A stretch of 5,836 bases of DNA from NCBI GenBank assembly GCA_025357175.1, contig JANXPS010000256.1, positions 1 through 5,836 on the forward strand, read 5' to 3'. This DNA is from Deltaproteobacteria bacterium. Lineage in GTDB: Bacteria; Desulfobacterota; Deferrimicrobia; Deferrimicrobiales; Deferrimicrobiaceae. Below are positions 1 to 5,522 of the stretch, piece after piece. The notes under the pieces are model-generated. The model saw only the letters and a program-made list of their open reading frames with translations, was not told where the DNA came from and made no database searches. Position numbers and translations under genes: made by a program. Position 1 is the first letter of the stretch; every line of letters begins with the position of its first letter.

Positions 1-9
1 TGAAAAAAG

Positions 10-58
10 TGGAGCCGATGGTCGGGATTGAACCGACGACCTGCTGATTACGAATCAG
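10..58 (-). tRNA. 3' half of tRNA-Thr (CGT), probable attachment-site remnant
   Basis: Read on the minus strand, this stretch gives an anticodon arm with loop TTCGTAA (anticodon CGT, Thr). A variable loop follows, then a T-arm with stem GTCGG/CCGAC around loop TTCAATC, then the 3' acceptor strand CATCGGC, discriminator T and an encoded CCA. The normal 5' half is missing: before the anticodon stem there is no recognisable D-arm, only about 10 bases between GCCATTG and the stem. The anticodon arm itself is the palindrome CTGATTCGTAATCAG. A block running from the anticodon arm to the 3' end is the usual duplicated segment left by tyrosine integrases that use tRNA genes. I therefore read this as an att remnant rather than a working tRNA. 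A very atypical tRNA cannot be excluded, because the flanking bases restore an acceptor-like stem (see findings). A T-run follows the CCA on the minus strand. Confidence 0.75.
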
Positions 59-63
59 ATTTC

Positions 64-233
64 GCTTTCCAATGGCTCCAAACAGGGTGGCTGGCCCTAT
101 GTTTCGGCGTATTTCGTGACGTATTGGACTCGACTTGAACGATTGGAACCAACCCGGCGGTATGGAATAGAAGGTTTTTAGAAGGCTCTCCTGCTTGCCC
201 GCGCGCCATTTTTTCTTGGCGTATCATCTTCGA
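64..233. other. Non-coding stretch between the tRNA-Thr half and the small gene
   Basis: I see no convincing gene here. A short direct repeat, CGTATT, occurs twice within 107-124, and GGCTCCA at 74-80 pairs with TGGAGCC at 10-16. If 10-58 is an attachment half-site, this stretch is on the element side of it. Confidence 0.4.
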
Positions 234-240
234 TGGAGGT
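234..240 (+). promoter_or_regulatory. Ribosome binding site of the 37-residue gene
   Basis: TGGAGGT lies 5 bases before the ATG at 246. It is a near-ideal Shine-Dalgarno match and is the main reason to accept the short reading frame. A TATCAT hexamer at 222-227 could be a -10 box, but no convincing -35 box is spaced correctly. Confidence 0.6.
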
Positions 241-245
241 GCGCG

Positions 246-359
246 ATGGATACGCAGAACAACGATACCGACTCAGCACGGATCGCCTTGATTCAACGCC
301 GCCTGGAGGGGGTCACGTTCCTGCTCTTGGCAATCGCCGGATGGATCGTACTGAGATAA
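246..359 (+). CDS. Small single-pass membrane protein (37 residues), unknown function
   Basis: I do not recognise this protein. It starts at an ATG 5 bases after a GGAGGT ribosome binding site and stops at TAA 357-359. The N-terminal half is polar (MDTQNNDTDSARIALIQRR). The C-terminal half, from about residue 23 (VTFLLLAIAGWIVL), is one hydrophobic segment long enough to span or anchor in the inner membrane, ending in a single Arg. It lies alone between the tRNA-Thr half and the convergent fic gene, with 47 bases between the two stops. The strong start signal and clean hydrophobic segment make it more likely real than chance. It could be small island cargo or, less likely, a toxin-like membrane peptide; nothing in the sequence decides this. 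Confidence 0.6.
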   Translation: MDTQNNDTDSARIALIQRRLEGVTFLLLAIAGWIVLR

Positions 360-406
360 GGATCTTGCGTTTAACGTCATAGCGGTAGTCGAGGACATGG
401 GGATGC

Positions 407-1939
407 TTAACCGTCCCCGCTCTCCTCGTATCCCCTTCTCTCCTCGGCGTCCGCGATCGCGCTCCGGACCGCCGCTTCGATGCGCTCCACCTCGTCGGAC
501 GTCAGTTCGGGGAACTGCGAGCGTTTCGTCCTGGACAGACTCCCCTTCCCCGGGAGGCAGTATCGGAGCAAAAGGTCGAGGCGCCGGTCCGGCATGTCGA
601 TGATATCCCGCACCGCGTCCCTAGCGTTGTCGAAGACAGCGAGGTATTCCAACTCGGTCGTCATCTCGGTGCGGATCGTCTCTTCGATGAAGCCGAACAG
701 CGCCTCAGCCTGCGCGGTCAGGTCTGGGAAGCGATGGAAGGAAGCGGTCTCATTCTCGACCGTCATCCGTCCTTCGGCGTCGAGTGCGAAGTCGGTCTTT
801 TCACCGACGGGACGCGACCACGCTTCGAGCGCGGCGTCGTACTGGTCCATCTGACGAAGCATCGTCGCGGAGACGGGGAAGATGACTCCGGGCGGAACGA
901 ATTTCCCGGCGACCAAAGCATGGTGGATGAGAAAGCGGTGCAGGCGCCCGTTCCCGTCTTCGAACGGGTGGATGAAGACGAACCCGAACCCCGCGACCGT
1001 CGCGACCGCCACCGGATGGGCGCCGGCGTCGAGCATCCGACGGCAACCCGCCATCCACCCTTCCATCATCGGGCGGAGGTCAACCGGTTTCGGCGGCACG
1101 AAGTGGACGACCTCGCGGGTCGGTCCCAGCGTCTGCCCCACGTAGTTCTGGACGGTCCGGAATCCTTGTTCGGCGTACCGCTCGTCGACGATGGCGTTCT
1201 GGAGCCGAACGAGCTCCTCCTCGGAAAAGCAGTCGGCGCGTCCGGCCTCCCGAAGACGTTCGACGAATCGGGCCGTCCTTCGGCGATCCGGCTCGAGGGA
1301 TTCGATCGCGTAAGAGGAACGCGTCTCCTTGATGTAGAGGAAGCTGGCCGCGCGCTGGAGCAGGGCCGGCGGGAATCGGCGCACGAGCGCCGCCGCGAGC
1401 TCGTCGAGCCGCATCGCCTCGAAGCGCCGGATCTGCTCCGTCCGGCGAATCGTGGGACACCAGGAGGACGTCCCGGGAAGGTTATCGACGATCCGCTGGC
1501 GTCGGACCCGTCGATCGGGCCCTGCCCCTCGAACCGCAAAATACAGATCCTCGTCGAGAACCGGCTGATATGAGCCCCGGTCGAGGTCGGGCAGAGGTAG
1601 ACGGCGGAGTTCGAACCATTCGTAGAGGAACCATGCGATTCGGGCGTAGCGGCCGGTCGGCGAAGAGGCGATCCAGGCCGAAAGCTCCTTCGCCGGCGCC
1701 ACCCGGAAAAGAGCGGACAGGACACCGAGTTCAACGCCCTCGTGCTTGAGTGCGAAACGGAGGTGGTCGACCCACGCGGAACCGGGGTCGTCCCGCTTCG
1801 GGTACTGTTCCTCGACCCGTCCGGACATCGTCACGACCGTTCGACGCCGCCCCCTCTCGACCAGGAACGACGACACGACCGGAGGCAGCACATCGAGGCG
1901 GAACCGCTCGATCAGATGTCGGTAACCGATCGGATTCAC
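407..1939 (-). CDS. Fic family protein (AMP-transferase type, class II with N-terminal inhibitory motif)
   Basis: This is a full-length Fic protein of 510 residues. The Fic core motif HPFEDGNGRLHR is complete at residues 324-335, with the catalytic His324, the Asp/Asn that hold the metal and phosphates, and both Arg. Fic proteins transfer AMP, or another nucleotide part, from a nucleotide to a hydroxyl side chain of a target protein in the cytoplasm. The target here is unknown. SSYAIES, with Ser209 and Glu213, fits the inhibitory helix motif (S/T)xxxE(G/N-like) and lies N-terminal to the core, which defines class II; the enzyme should be self-inhibited without a separate antitoxin, and none is seen beside it. 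FVPPKP (about 281-286) fits the target-docking flap. The N-terminal 110 residues (HLRFALKHEG, PTGRYARIAWFLYEW) match the long Fic subfamily. I prefer the GTG at 1939, 8 bases after GAGGGG, over the GTG at 1948, which overlaps that site. No truncation or frameshift is seen. Confidence 0.93.
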   Translation of the reverse strand: MNPIGYRHLIERFRLDVLPPVVSSFLVERGRRRTVVTMSGRVEEQYPKRDDPGSAWVDHLRFALKHEGVELGVLSALFRVAPAKELSAWIASSPTGRYARIAWFLYEWFELRRLPLPDLDRGSYQPVLDEDLYFAVRGAGPDRRVRRQRIVDNLPGTSSWCPTIRRTEQIRRFEAMRLDELAAALVRRFPPALLQRAASFLYIKETRSSYAIESLEPDRRRTARFVERLREAGRADCFSEEELVRLQNAIVDERYAEQGFRTVQNYVGQTLGPTREVVHFVPPKPVDLRPMMEGWMAGCRRMLDAGAHPVAVATVAGFGFVFIHPFEDGNGRLHRFLIHHALVAGKFVPPGVIFPVSATMLRQMDQYDAALEAWSRPVGEKTDFALDAEGRMTVENETASFHRFPDLTAQAEALFGFIEETIRTEMTTELEYLAVFDNARDAVRDIIDMPDRRLDLLLRYCLPGKGSLSRTKRSQFPELTSDEVERIEAAVRSAIADAEERRGYEESGDG

Positions 1940-1947
1940 CCGATCCA

Positions 1948-1953
1948 CCCCTC
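1948..1953 (-). promoter_or_regulatory. Ribosome binding site that decides the fic start
   Basis: On the minus strand this reads GAGGGG. It is 8 bases before the GTG at 1939 but abuts and overlaps the alternative GTG at 1948. The downstream GTG is therefore the better start. Confidence 0.55.
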
Positions 1954-1956
1954 ACG

Positions 1957-2013
1957 AAACGATGACTTGTGCAACATAACGATTATATTTCACAAGCCAT
2001 GTCGCCAAACGAT
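1957..2013 (-). promoter_or_regulatory. fic promoter with phased AACGAT repeats and an inverted repeat
   Basis: A perfect TATAAT -10 box lies on the minus strand at 1982-1987. A weak -35 (TTTGGC, 2004-2009) sits 16 bases upstream, which gives a leader of roughly 35 bases before the fic GTG. Three copies of AACGAT, read on the plus strand, occur at 1958, 1978 and 2008. The last two extend to AACGATTAT. Their spacings of 20 and 30 bases are whole helical turns. A separate inverted repeat, CTTGTG (1966-1971) and CACAAG (1991-1996), is centred near the -10 box. This layout suggests a regulator covering the promoter. The regulator is not identified. Confidence 0.5.
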
Positions 2014-2065
2014 TATTTCTTGCGTTGTTCACCGAGCCCGAGTGCGGAGACTCCGGCAAGCCCGA

Positions 2066-2090
2066 GGTCAATTTTCAACGCCGATTGACA
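2066..2090 (-). mobile_element. Solitary terminal repeat resembling an IS21-family end
   Basis: On the minus strand the segment starts TGTCAATCGGCG and continues TTGAAAATTGACC. Ends of many IS21-family elements begin TGTCAA and carry repeats of the type AAAATTGACC, so the match to that style is good. The outer TGT faces higher coordinates, so the element would have extended leftward, but no istA or istB coding sequence lies there. This would be an isolated end left by deletion. The call comes from recall of the family pattern, not from a database hit. Confidence 0.5.
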
Positions 2091-2095
2091 TCCCT

Positions 2096-2120
2096 GTTGT
2101 TGTATCTCCCATTAATTCGC
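2096..2120 (+). repeat. Left terminal inverted repeat of the transposon (L1)
   Basis: GTTGTTGTATCTCCCATTAA begins the repeat. It pairs as an inverted repeat with 5496-5520: the first 8 bases are identical, the next 5 have one mismatch, and the rest is partial. A TGT start is usual for Mu/Tn7-like ends. Probable transposase binding site. Confidence 0.55.
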
Positions 2121-2122
2121 AA

Positions 2123-2169
2123 GGTGGTTTTCACGCAGAATCGCGCTGAGTCGGGTGGGTTTTCCCGCA
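2123..2169 (+). repeat. Two tandem subterminal repeats at the left end (L2, L3)
   Basis: GGTGGTTTTCACGCA at 2123-2137 and GGTGGGTTTTCCCGCA at 2154-2169 differ by one inserted G and one substitution. They are about 31 bases apart, which is three helical turns. They share a TTTTC-CGCA core with the terminal repeats. Arrays of such sites at transposon ends are where DDE transposases of the Mu/Tn7 group bind, so this is their likely role. Confidence 0.5.
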
Positions 2170-2224
2170 TTGCGAGGGGTACATCCTCCCTTTGATGTGG
2201 TGGCGTAAAGCGAGATGACGAGAG

Positions 2225-2268
2225 ACAAGGACGGGGCTGCCGGCGTCAAGCGGCAGCCCCGTCCTTGT
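2225..2268. terminator. Perfect 18-bp hairpin after the transposon operon
   Basis: Arms 2225-2242 and 2251-2268 are perfectly complementary over 18 bp around an 8-base loop (GCGTCAAG). The hairpin starts 8 bases after the last stop codon of the operon (2277-2279). A terminator is the natural reading. However, neither strand has a strong U-run after the stem: the minus strand continues CTCTCGTC and the plus strand TTGTGG. It may instead stabilise mRNA ends or block incoming transcription. Confidence 0.6.
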
Positions 2269-2276
2269 TTGTGGGG

Positions 2277-2558
2277 TCAGAACGGTTGGTCGGCGTTTGT
2301 GGCAAGTGCGCGGTATTCGCGGATCTTTGCGCGCAGTTCTCCGATGCGGAAGATCAGGAGGTTCGCCTTGCGGGCAAGAGGCGTCGGGATCTCGCCCCGG
2401 GCCGCCAGGTCGAGGGAGTAGAGGTCCGGGTTTTCGGAGATGAGCTGGTGGACGGTTGTCGCAAGCGTCGCGTCGAGCGCAGCGAGCACACCCAACTCGG
2501 GCGCGACCGCCAGTTCGTTTGCCGTAGGGCGAAGCAGAAGTTCCAGTTGCTCTTCCAT
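2277..2558 (-). CDS. 93-residue protein of the transposon operon, unknown function
   Basis: I do not recognise a named family. The ATG at 2558 shares its A with the TGA stop of the ATPase gene (TGATG). It has a GGAGGT site 6 bases upstream, inside the ATPase gene, so its translation is coupled to that of the ATPase. A start further upstream at 2648 would add a low-complexity segment overlapping the ATPase and is unlikely. The protein looks wholly helical. The N-terminus is acidic (MEEQLELL) and the middle is Ala/Leu-rich. A basic amphipathic helix near the end (KANLLIFRIGELRAKIREYR) could pair or form a coiled coil. As the last gene of the operon it may be an accessory to target choice or ATPase control, by analogy with other Tn7-like units. 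That role is inference only. Confidence 0.8.
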   Translation of the reverse strand: MEEQLELLLRPTANELAVAPELGVLAALDATLATTVHQLISENPDLYSLDLAARGEIPTPLARKANLLIFRIGELRAKIREYRALATNADQPF

Positions 2559-3355
2559 CAGACCACCTCCGCCAACGCAGCATGGACATGGTCGATGGTC
2601 ACGATTCTTGCCCGGGCCAGGGCGGTCGCGAGGAGCGACTGATGGCACAGGTTGTTGACCTTTCTGGCCAGCCCTTGGGTCGCCTGGAAGATGGCCTCAA
2701 GAGCCGCCGGCTCGAAGAGCGGCAGCTCGGTGCCGGCCAGCCGAAGACGGTGGGCGATGTAGAGCGGCATCTCGTCGCGGTCGAGACCGGCGTAGTGATA
2801 TCGCATCACGATTCGCTGGGCGAGCGCTTCGTAGACGGCCATGGATAATCTTCGGCGCAGCTCGGCCTGCCCCACCAGCAGCAGGCAGAGCCGGTTTTCC
2901 GAGTCCATCTGGTAGTTGGTCAACAGCCGCAGGTCTTCGAGCACGTCGGAGCGCAGGTTGTGCGCCTCGTCGATGACGAGAACGGGGCGGCACCGCGCTT
3001 CGGCGCAAAGGCGGTTGACCTCGGTGCGGATCTGGCGGTAGAGGGCGGCGCGGCTTCTCTCGGTGGGCAGCCCCAACTCCCAGGCGATCGTCTTGTACAA
3101 GTCCATGACGTTCCCCGTTGAGAGGGCGATGTAGACGACGCGCCACAGGCCCGTGTGCAGGGAGGTGAGCACCTTGCGGCAGGCGGTGGTCTTGCCGGAA
3201 CCGCTCTCGCCCGTGATCAGCCCGATGCCTCGCAATTCCAGCAGATGGGCAAGGCGCGCGTCGGTTTCCAGCCCCGCTGCGGAAGCGAACAGATCCTCGG
3301 GCGGAATCTCCTTGTTGAACGGATGTCGGGTAAGGCCGAAGTGTTGGCGATACAT
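2558..3355 (-). CDS. AAA+ ATPase, ExeA/TniB/TnsC-like transposition regulator
   Basis: This 265-residue ATPase has a Walker A motif at 49-57 (GESGSGKTT) and a Walker B at about 125-130 (VLVIDE) followed by AH. A probable sensor-1 strand lies at 156-163, a candidate arginine finger at Arg181 (AQRIVMRY), and a C-terminal lid helix bundle includes GLARKVNNLC. The N-terminal MYRQHFGLTRHPFNKEIPPE matches the ExeA-type AAA family found beside DDE transposases. In Tn7, Tn5053 and Mu the equivalent ATPase binds target DNA and recruits or activates the transposase, and that role is expected here. The ATG lies one base after the transposase TAA, with AGGAGG 8 bases upstream inside the transposase gene, so the two are made in step. 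It overlaps the next gene by one base. No key motif is missing. Confidence 0.92.
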   Translation of the reverse strand: MYRQHFGLTRHPFNKEIPPEDLFASAAGLETDARLAHLLELRGIGLITGESGSGKTTACRKVLTSLHTGLWRVVYIALSTGNVMDLYKTIAWELGLPTERSRAALYRQIRTEVNRLCAEARCRPVLVIDEAHNLRSDVLEDLRLLTNYQMDSENRLCLLLVGQAELRRRLSMAVYEALAQRIVMRYHYAGLDRDEMPLYIAHRLRLAGTELPLFEPAALEAIFQATQGLARKVNNLCHQSLLATALARARIVTIDHVHAALAEVV

Positions 3356-3356
3356 T

Positions 3357-4709
3357 TTAGCGGCCTCCTTTCGTCAGGCTCGGCGGGAGGTCGCGAAGCC
3401 GCAGCCCCTGGGGCGGCGTGTCCGGGCCTTGTGCGGTTGACAGCGTCTTGTCTGACTGGTTGCGCTTGACGAAGCAGTTGGCATAAAGATCGACGCGTTT
3501 GGCCGTGCCGATTTTTTTGTTTTGATGCCAGACTTCGACTGGTTCTCCCACCTTCGCCGGATCGAAGCGCAAGCTCACCGTCTCGCCCACGAGCGTTGCG
3601 TCGACTTCGTAAAGCACCCCGCGCAGGCTGACGGTGCGGTCTTTCTGCACACGCCGTTTTTCTTCCAGCAAAAAGAGCGCCTCGAAGTCGGTGCCGGGCT
3701 GGGGCAGACGGATGGCATCGGCGCTTTGCGCCCACCGGTCCAGCGGCGTCTCTCCACCAAGCCCCCTGTGGGGCGACTGGTGATACTCACCCTCGATATA
3801 CCCCCACAGCGCCCGGTTGATGGCTTCGATGCTTTTGGTGTCGTCCGGGGAAAGGCGTGGCAGGAACTGCATTCGCACGGTTCGGAAGAACCGCTCGATC
3901 TTCCCCCGCCCTTCCGGGGTGTAGGGACGGCTGTGGATCAGGATGATGCCGAGTTTGGCGCACACCAGTTCCAGGTGGTGCGAGCGGAACGCCGCCCCGT
4001 TGTCGCAGTAAAGACGCTTCGGAACGCCCCGCCGCCGGACCGCCTGCCCCAGCACCGGCAGGAACGCGCCGACGGCCTCGGAGAGTGCGAAGACGCAATA
4101 GGGCACGACGCGGGTCGCGTCGTCGATGATCCCGATGAGGTAAGACTTGTGTCGCCGTCCGCCCCCGATGCCGACCGTGGGACCGTGCATGACGTCGGCC
4201 ATCCACATCTCGCCCGCCTTCTCGAAGGAGAACCGGCGGCGGTCGTTGCCGTTTTGCTCGTCGGGGCGCTTGCGCATCATCCCGGCGCGCGAGAGGAGCC
4301 GGTGGACCGTCGAGTTCGGCAGCGCCAGACCTTCCGGCACCGTTCCCGTGGCGCGCGCCCGCTCGATGACCAGCGCCACCGACAGGGCGCGCTCCTCGTC
4401 CTTGATGCTGACCAGGAGATCCGCCACCAGGGCGGGTATGCCGCGGGATCGCCCGAGATCGCCGCGCGGTTTGGGCCGCAAAGCCTCGAAGCCGCCTCGT
4501 CTCCAAGCAGAGAACCAGTCGCGTAGGGTCTCCTCCGCCACGCGGGTGCGCCGCGAGTAAGGGATGTGGTAGCTCCTGGCTGCCTTCTCGCGCAATCTGG
4601 CGTAGAGCCCCCGCTGTCCTGCTTCACGATCCACCAGATCGGCGATAAGCCCGTAGCGGAACAGCGCGATCTGCTGGCTGCGATCCTGCTCTTTTTCTTC
4701 CTTCATCAT
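3357..4709 (-). CDS. DDE-type transposase (Mu/TniA/TnsB-like, integrase core)
   Basis: The protein has 450 residues from the ATG at 4709, which follows AGGAGG (4717-4722) by 7 bases. A TTG at 4757 would add 16 residues without a comparable site. Residues about 25-85 form a helix-turn-helix DNA-binding region (TRVAEETLRDWFSAWRRGGF). The RNase-H-like catalytic core carries Asp172 (WMADVMHG), Asp236 (LYCDNGAAF) and Glu272 (GRGKIERFF), giving a D-64-D-35-E arrangement with all three metal ligands present. A C-terminal beta-barrel follows (about 358-412; VLYEVDATLVGETVSLRFDP), as in Mu-type transposases. The enzyme would cut the transposon ends and join them to target DNA together with the AAA+ ATPase encoded next. 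The reading frame is complete, so this gene may still be active. Confidence 0.93.
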   Translation of the reverse strand: MMKEEKEQDRSQQIALFRYGLIADLVDREAGQRGLYARLREKAARSYHIPYSRRTRVAEETLRDWFSAWRRGGFEALRPKPRGDLGRSRGIPALVADLLVSIKDEERALSVALVIERARATGTVPEGLALPNSTVHRLLSRAGMMRKRPDEQNGNDRRRFSFEKAGEMWMADVMHGPTVGIGGGRRHKSYLIGIIDDATRVVPYCVFALSEAVGAFLPVLGQAVRRRGVPKRLYCDNGAAFRSHHLELVCAKLGIILIHSRPYTPEGRGKIERFFRTVRMQFLPRLSPDDTKSIEAINRALWGYIEGEYHQSPHRGLGGETPLDRWAQSADAIRLPQPGTDFEALFLLEEKRRVQKDRTVSLRGVLYEVDATLVGETVSLRFDPAKVGEPVEVWHQNKKIGTAKRVDLYANCFVKRNQSDKTLSTAQGPDTPPQGLRLRDLPPSLTKGGR

Positions 4710-4760
4710 CGACTCGCCTCCTTTTGCCCGGGTCTTTCCGGGAATTGGAGACGACAACTA

Positions 4761-5442
4761 TCAGTTCGGCGACGGCGGGTCCGCCCCCACCTTGTGTTGG
4801 CGGCGTTCCCGGAGTCGCCGCCATGGCTTTACGCGGGGGCCGAATCCGAGAGGCGGGGGGAGAGTGGCGAGACGATCCGAGGCGATCTCGCGCAGGCTCA
4901 AAAGCGCCGACGTCGCACCAAGAATCCGGCGCGCTTCAAAAACCGTGGGCACATACCCGGCAAACATCTGCGGCATCAAGGTGAAGATCGCCCGCAGCGC
5001 CGTCCGAACCGGGAAAAGACGCCGCCGAACCCAGCGCACCGCGGAAGGCAGCGAGATCTCGGGCGGCCGCAAAGCGTCGGCGGCCGCTTCGATGCTTTTG
5101 CTTTTCTCCACAAACCCGACGGCGTCCTCGACTTTCGCCAGGTCGCCGCTGAAATGGCTCGCCAGGCAGTCGGGCAATAGGCTGAAGGTCTTGCCGGATT
5201 CGGGGCAATAATAACGGGCGACGGACAGCAAGGAAGAGTTGCTTCCCGCCACGCCTTTCGGGTAACGTATTCCTTGCTGGTGAGGCTCGTTTGATGGCGT
5301 AGTTGCACCGGCCAAGGCCCGCACGGCAGCTACCGTGGCGGGTCACTTTATTGTGGCCGCATAAAACGCCGATGTCACGATTTACGAAACGACAAACCCT
5401 TCCCGAATTCGACCAGCGGAACCGCTCTCCACATTCGCCCAC
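4761..5442 (-). pseudogene. DUF6431-like zinc-ribbon protein, frameshifted
   Basis: Two overlapping frames give the two halves of one protein. The upstream frame, open from the GTG at 5442, contains LCGHNKVTRHGSCRAG and reaches FLAVRR. The downstream frame, which stops at 4761, begins RYYCPESGKTFSLLPDCLAS and continues with a helical tail. Removing one C from the CCC run (plus-strand GGG 5216-5218) joins them as AVRRRYYCPES. This matches my memory of DUF6431 proteins encoded just upstream of this transposase type. Each half keeps only one Cys of an expected CxxC knuckle (GVLC and CPES), so zinc binding is doubtful unless Ser is normal in this family. The start is uncertain because no strong ribosome site is seen. 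The role is unknown; DNA binding at the ends is plausible. A programmed +1 shift or a sequencing error are alternatives to a true pseudogene. Confidence 0.6.
5374..5394 (-). repeat. Inner right-end repeat (R2), probable transposase site
   Basis: On the minus strand this reads TGTCGTTTCGTAAATCGTGA. It shares TGTC and CGTAAATC with the terminal right repeat, which lies 121 bases further out, in the same orientation. It overlaps the open frame of the DUF6431-like gene. That suggests the true start of that gene could lie further downstream. Confidence 0.5.
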
Positions 5443-5495
5443 CTTCTCAAACGATTCCCCGCCGGATCAAACCGGAATGCCGGGGGCGATGAATC

Positions 5496-5520
5496 CCGGA
5501 TTTACGCGAGAGACAACAAC
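5496..5520 (-). repeat. Right terminal inverted repeat of the transposon (R1)
   Basis: On the minus strand it begins GTTGTTGTCTCTCGCGTAAA. The first 13 bases match the left end at 2096-2108 with one mismatch, and the CGTAAATC part is repeated in R2. Immediately outside, plus-strand coding sequence for an integrase tail begins at about 5523. Confidence 0.6.
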
Positions 5521-5522
5521 CC

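Larger units (their letters stand above)
2096..5520 (-). mobile_element. Tn7/Mu-like minimal transposon with DDE transposase and AAA+ ATPase
   Basis: The unit holds four minus-strand genes: a DUF6431-like gene, the DDE transposase, the AAA+ ATPase and a small protein. They lie between imperfect inverted ends. GTTGTTGTaTCTC at 2096-2108, read inward from the left, matches GTTGTTGTcTCTC at 5520-5508, read inward from the right. The similarity continues with mismatches to about 25 bases, with roughly 18 matching. Further short repeats of the same style lie inside each end. The exact outer bases are uncertain by a few positions, and I see no target-site duplication. The left end abuts the IS21-like end. 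The right end abuts a truncated integrase. Its presence beside tRNA-linked DNA fits a transposon that inserted into an older island. Confidence 0.72.

Noticed and set aside
10..80. Complete functional tRNA-Thr
   Set aside because: No D-arm can be formed and two of seven acceptor pairs mismatch in the standard register. The half-tRNA interpretation explains the sharp loss of tRNA likeness at the anticodon arm.
397..427. GGGGA/TCCCC pairing (401 onward) around the fic stop codon as a terminator
   Set aside because: Only 5 bp with a 10-base loop, overlapping the coding end and without a U-run. Too weak to call.
734..1573. A 279-codon open frame on the plus strand
   Set aside because: It lies wholly opposite the intact fic gene, has a low-complexity Arg/Pro/Asp-rich translation with no recognisable domain, and is an expected by-product of high GC content.
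2219..2229. CGAGAGACAA shared with 5507-5516 as a direct repeat
   Set aside because: The copy at 2219 is in direct, not inverted, orientation and overlaps the hairpin base. I treat it as chance rather than a target duplication.
2131..2589. A 152-codon minus-strand frame at the left of the transposon
   Set aside because: It crosses the 18-bp hairpin and the end repeats, and it overlaps the better supported 93-residue gene in another frame.
3522..4526. A 334-codon open frame on the plus strand opposite the transposase
   Set aside because: The minus-strand frame has complete catalytic motifs and strong start signals. The opposite frame shows only Arg/His/Asp-rich composition.
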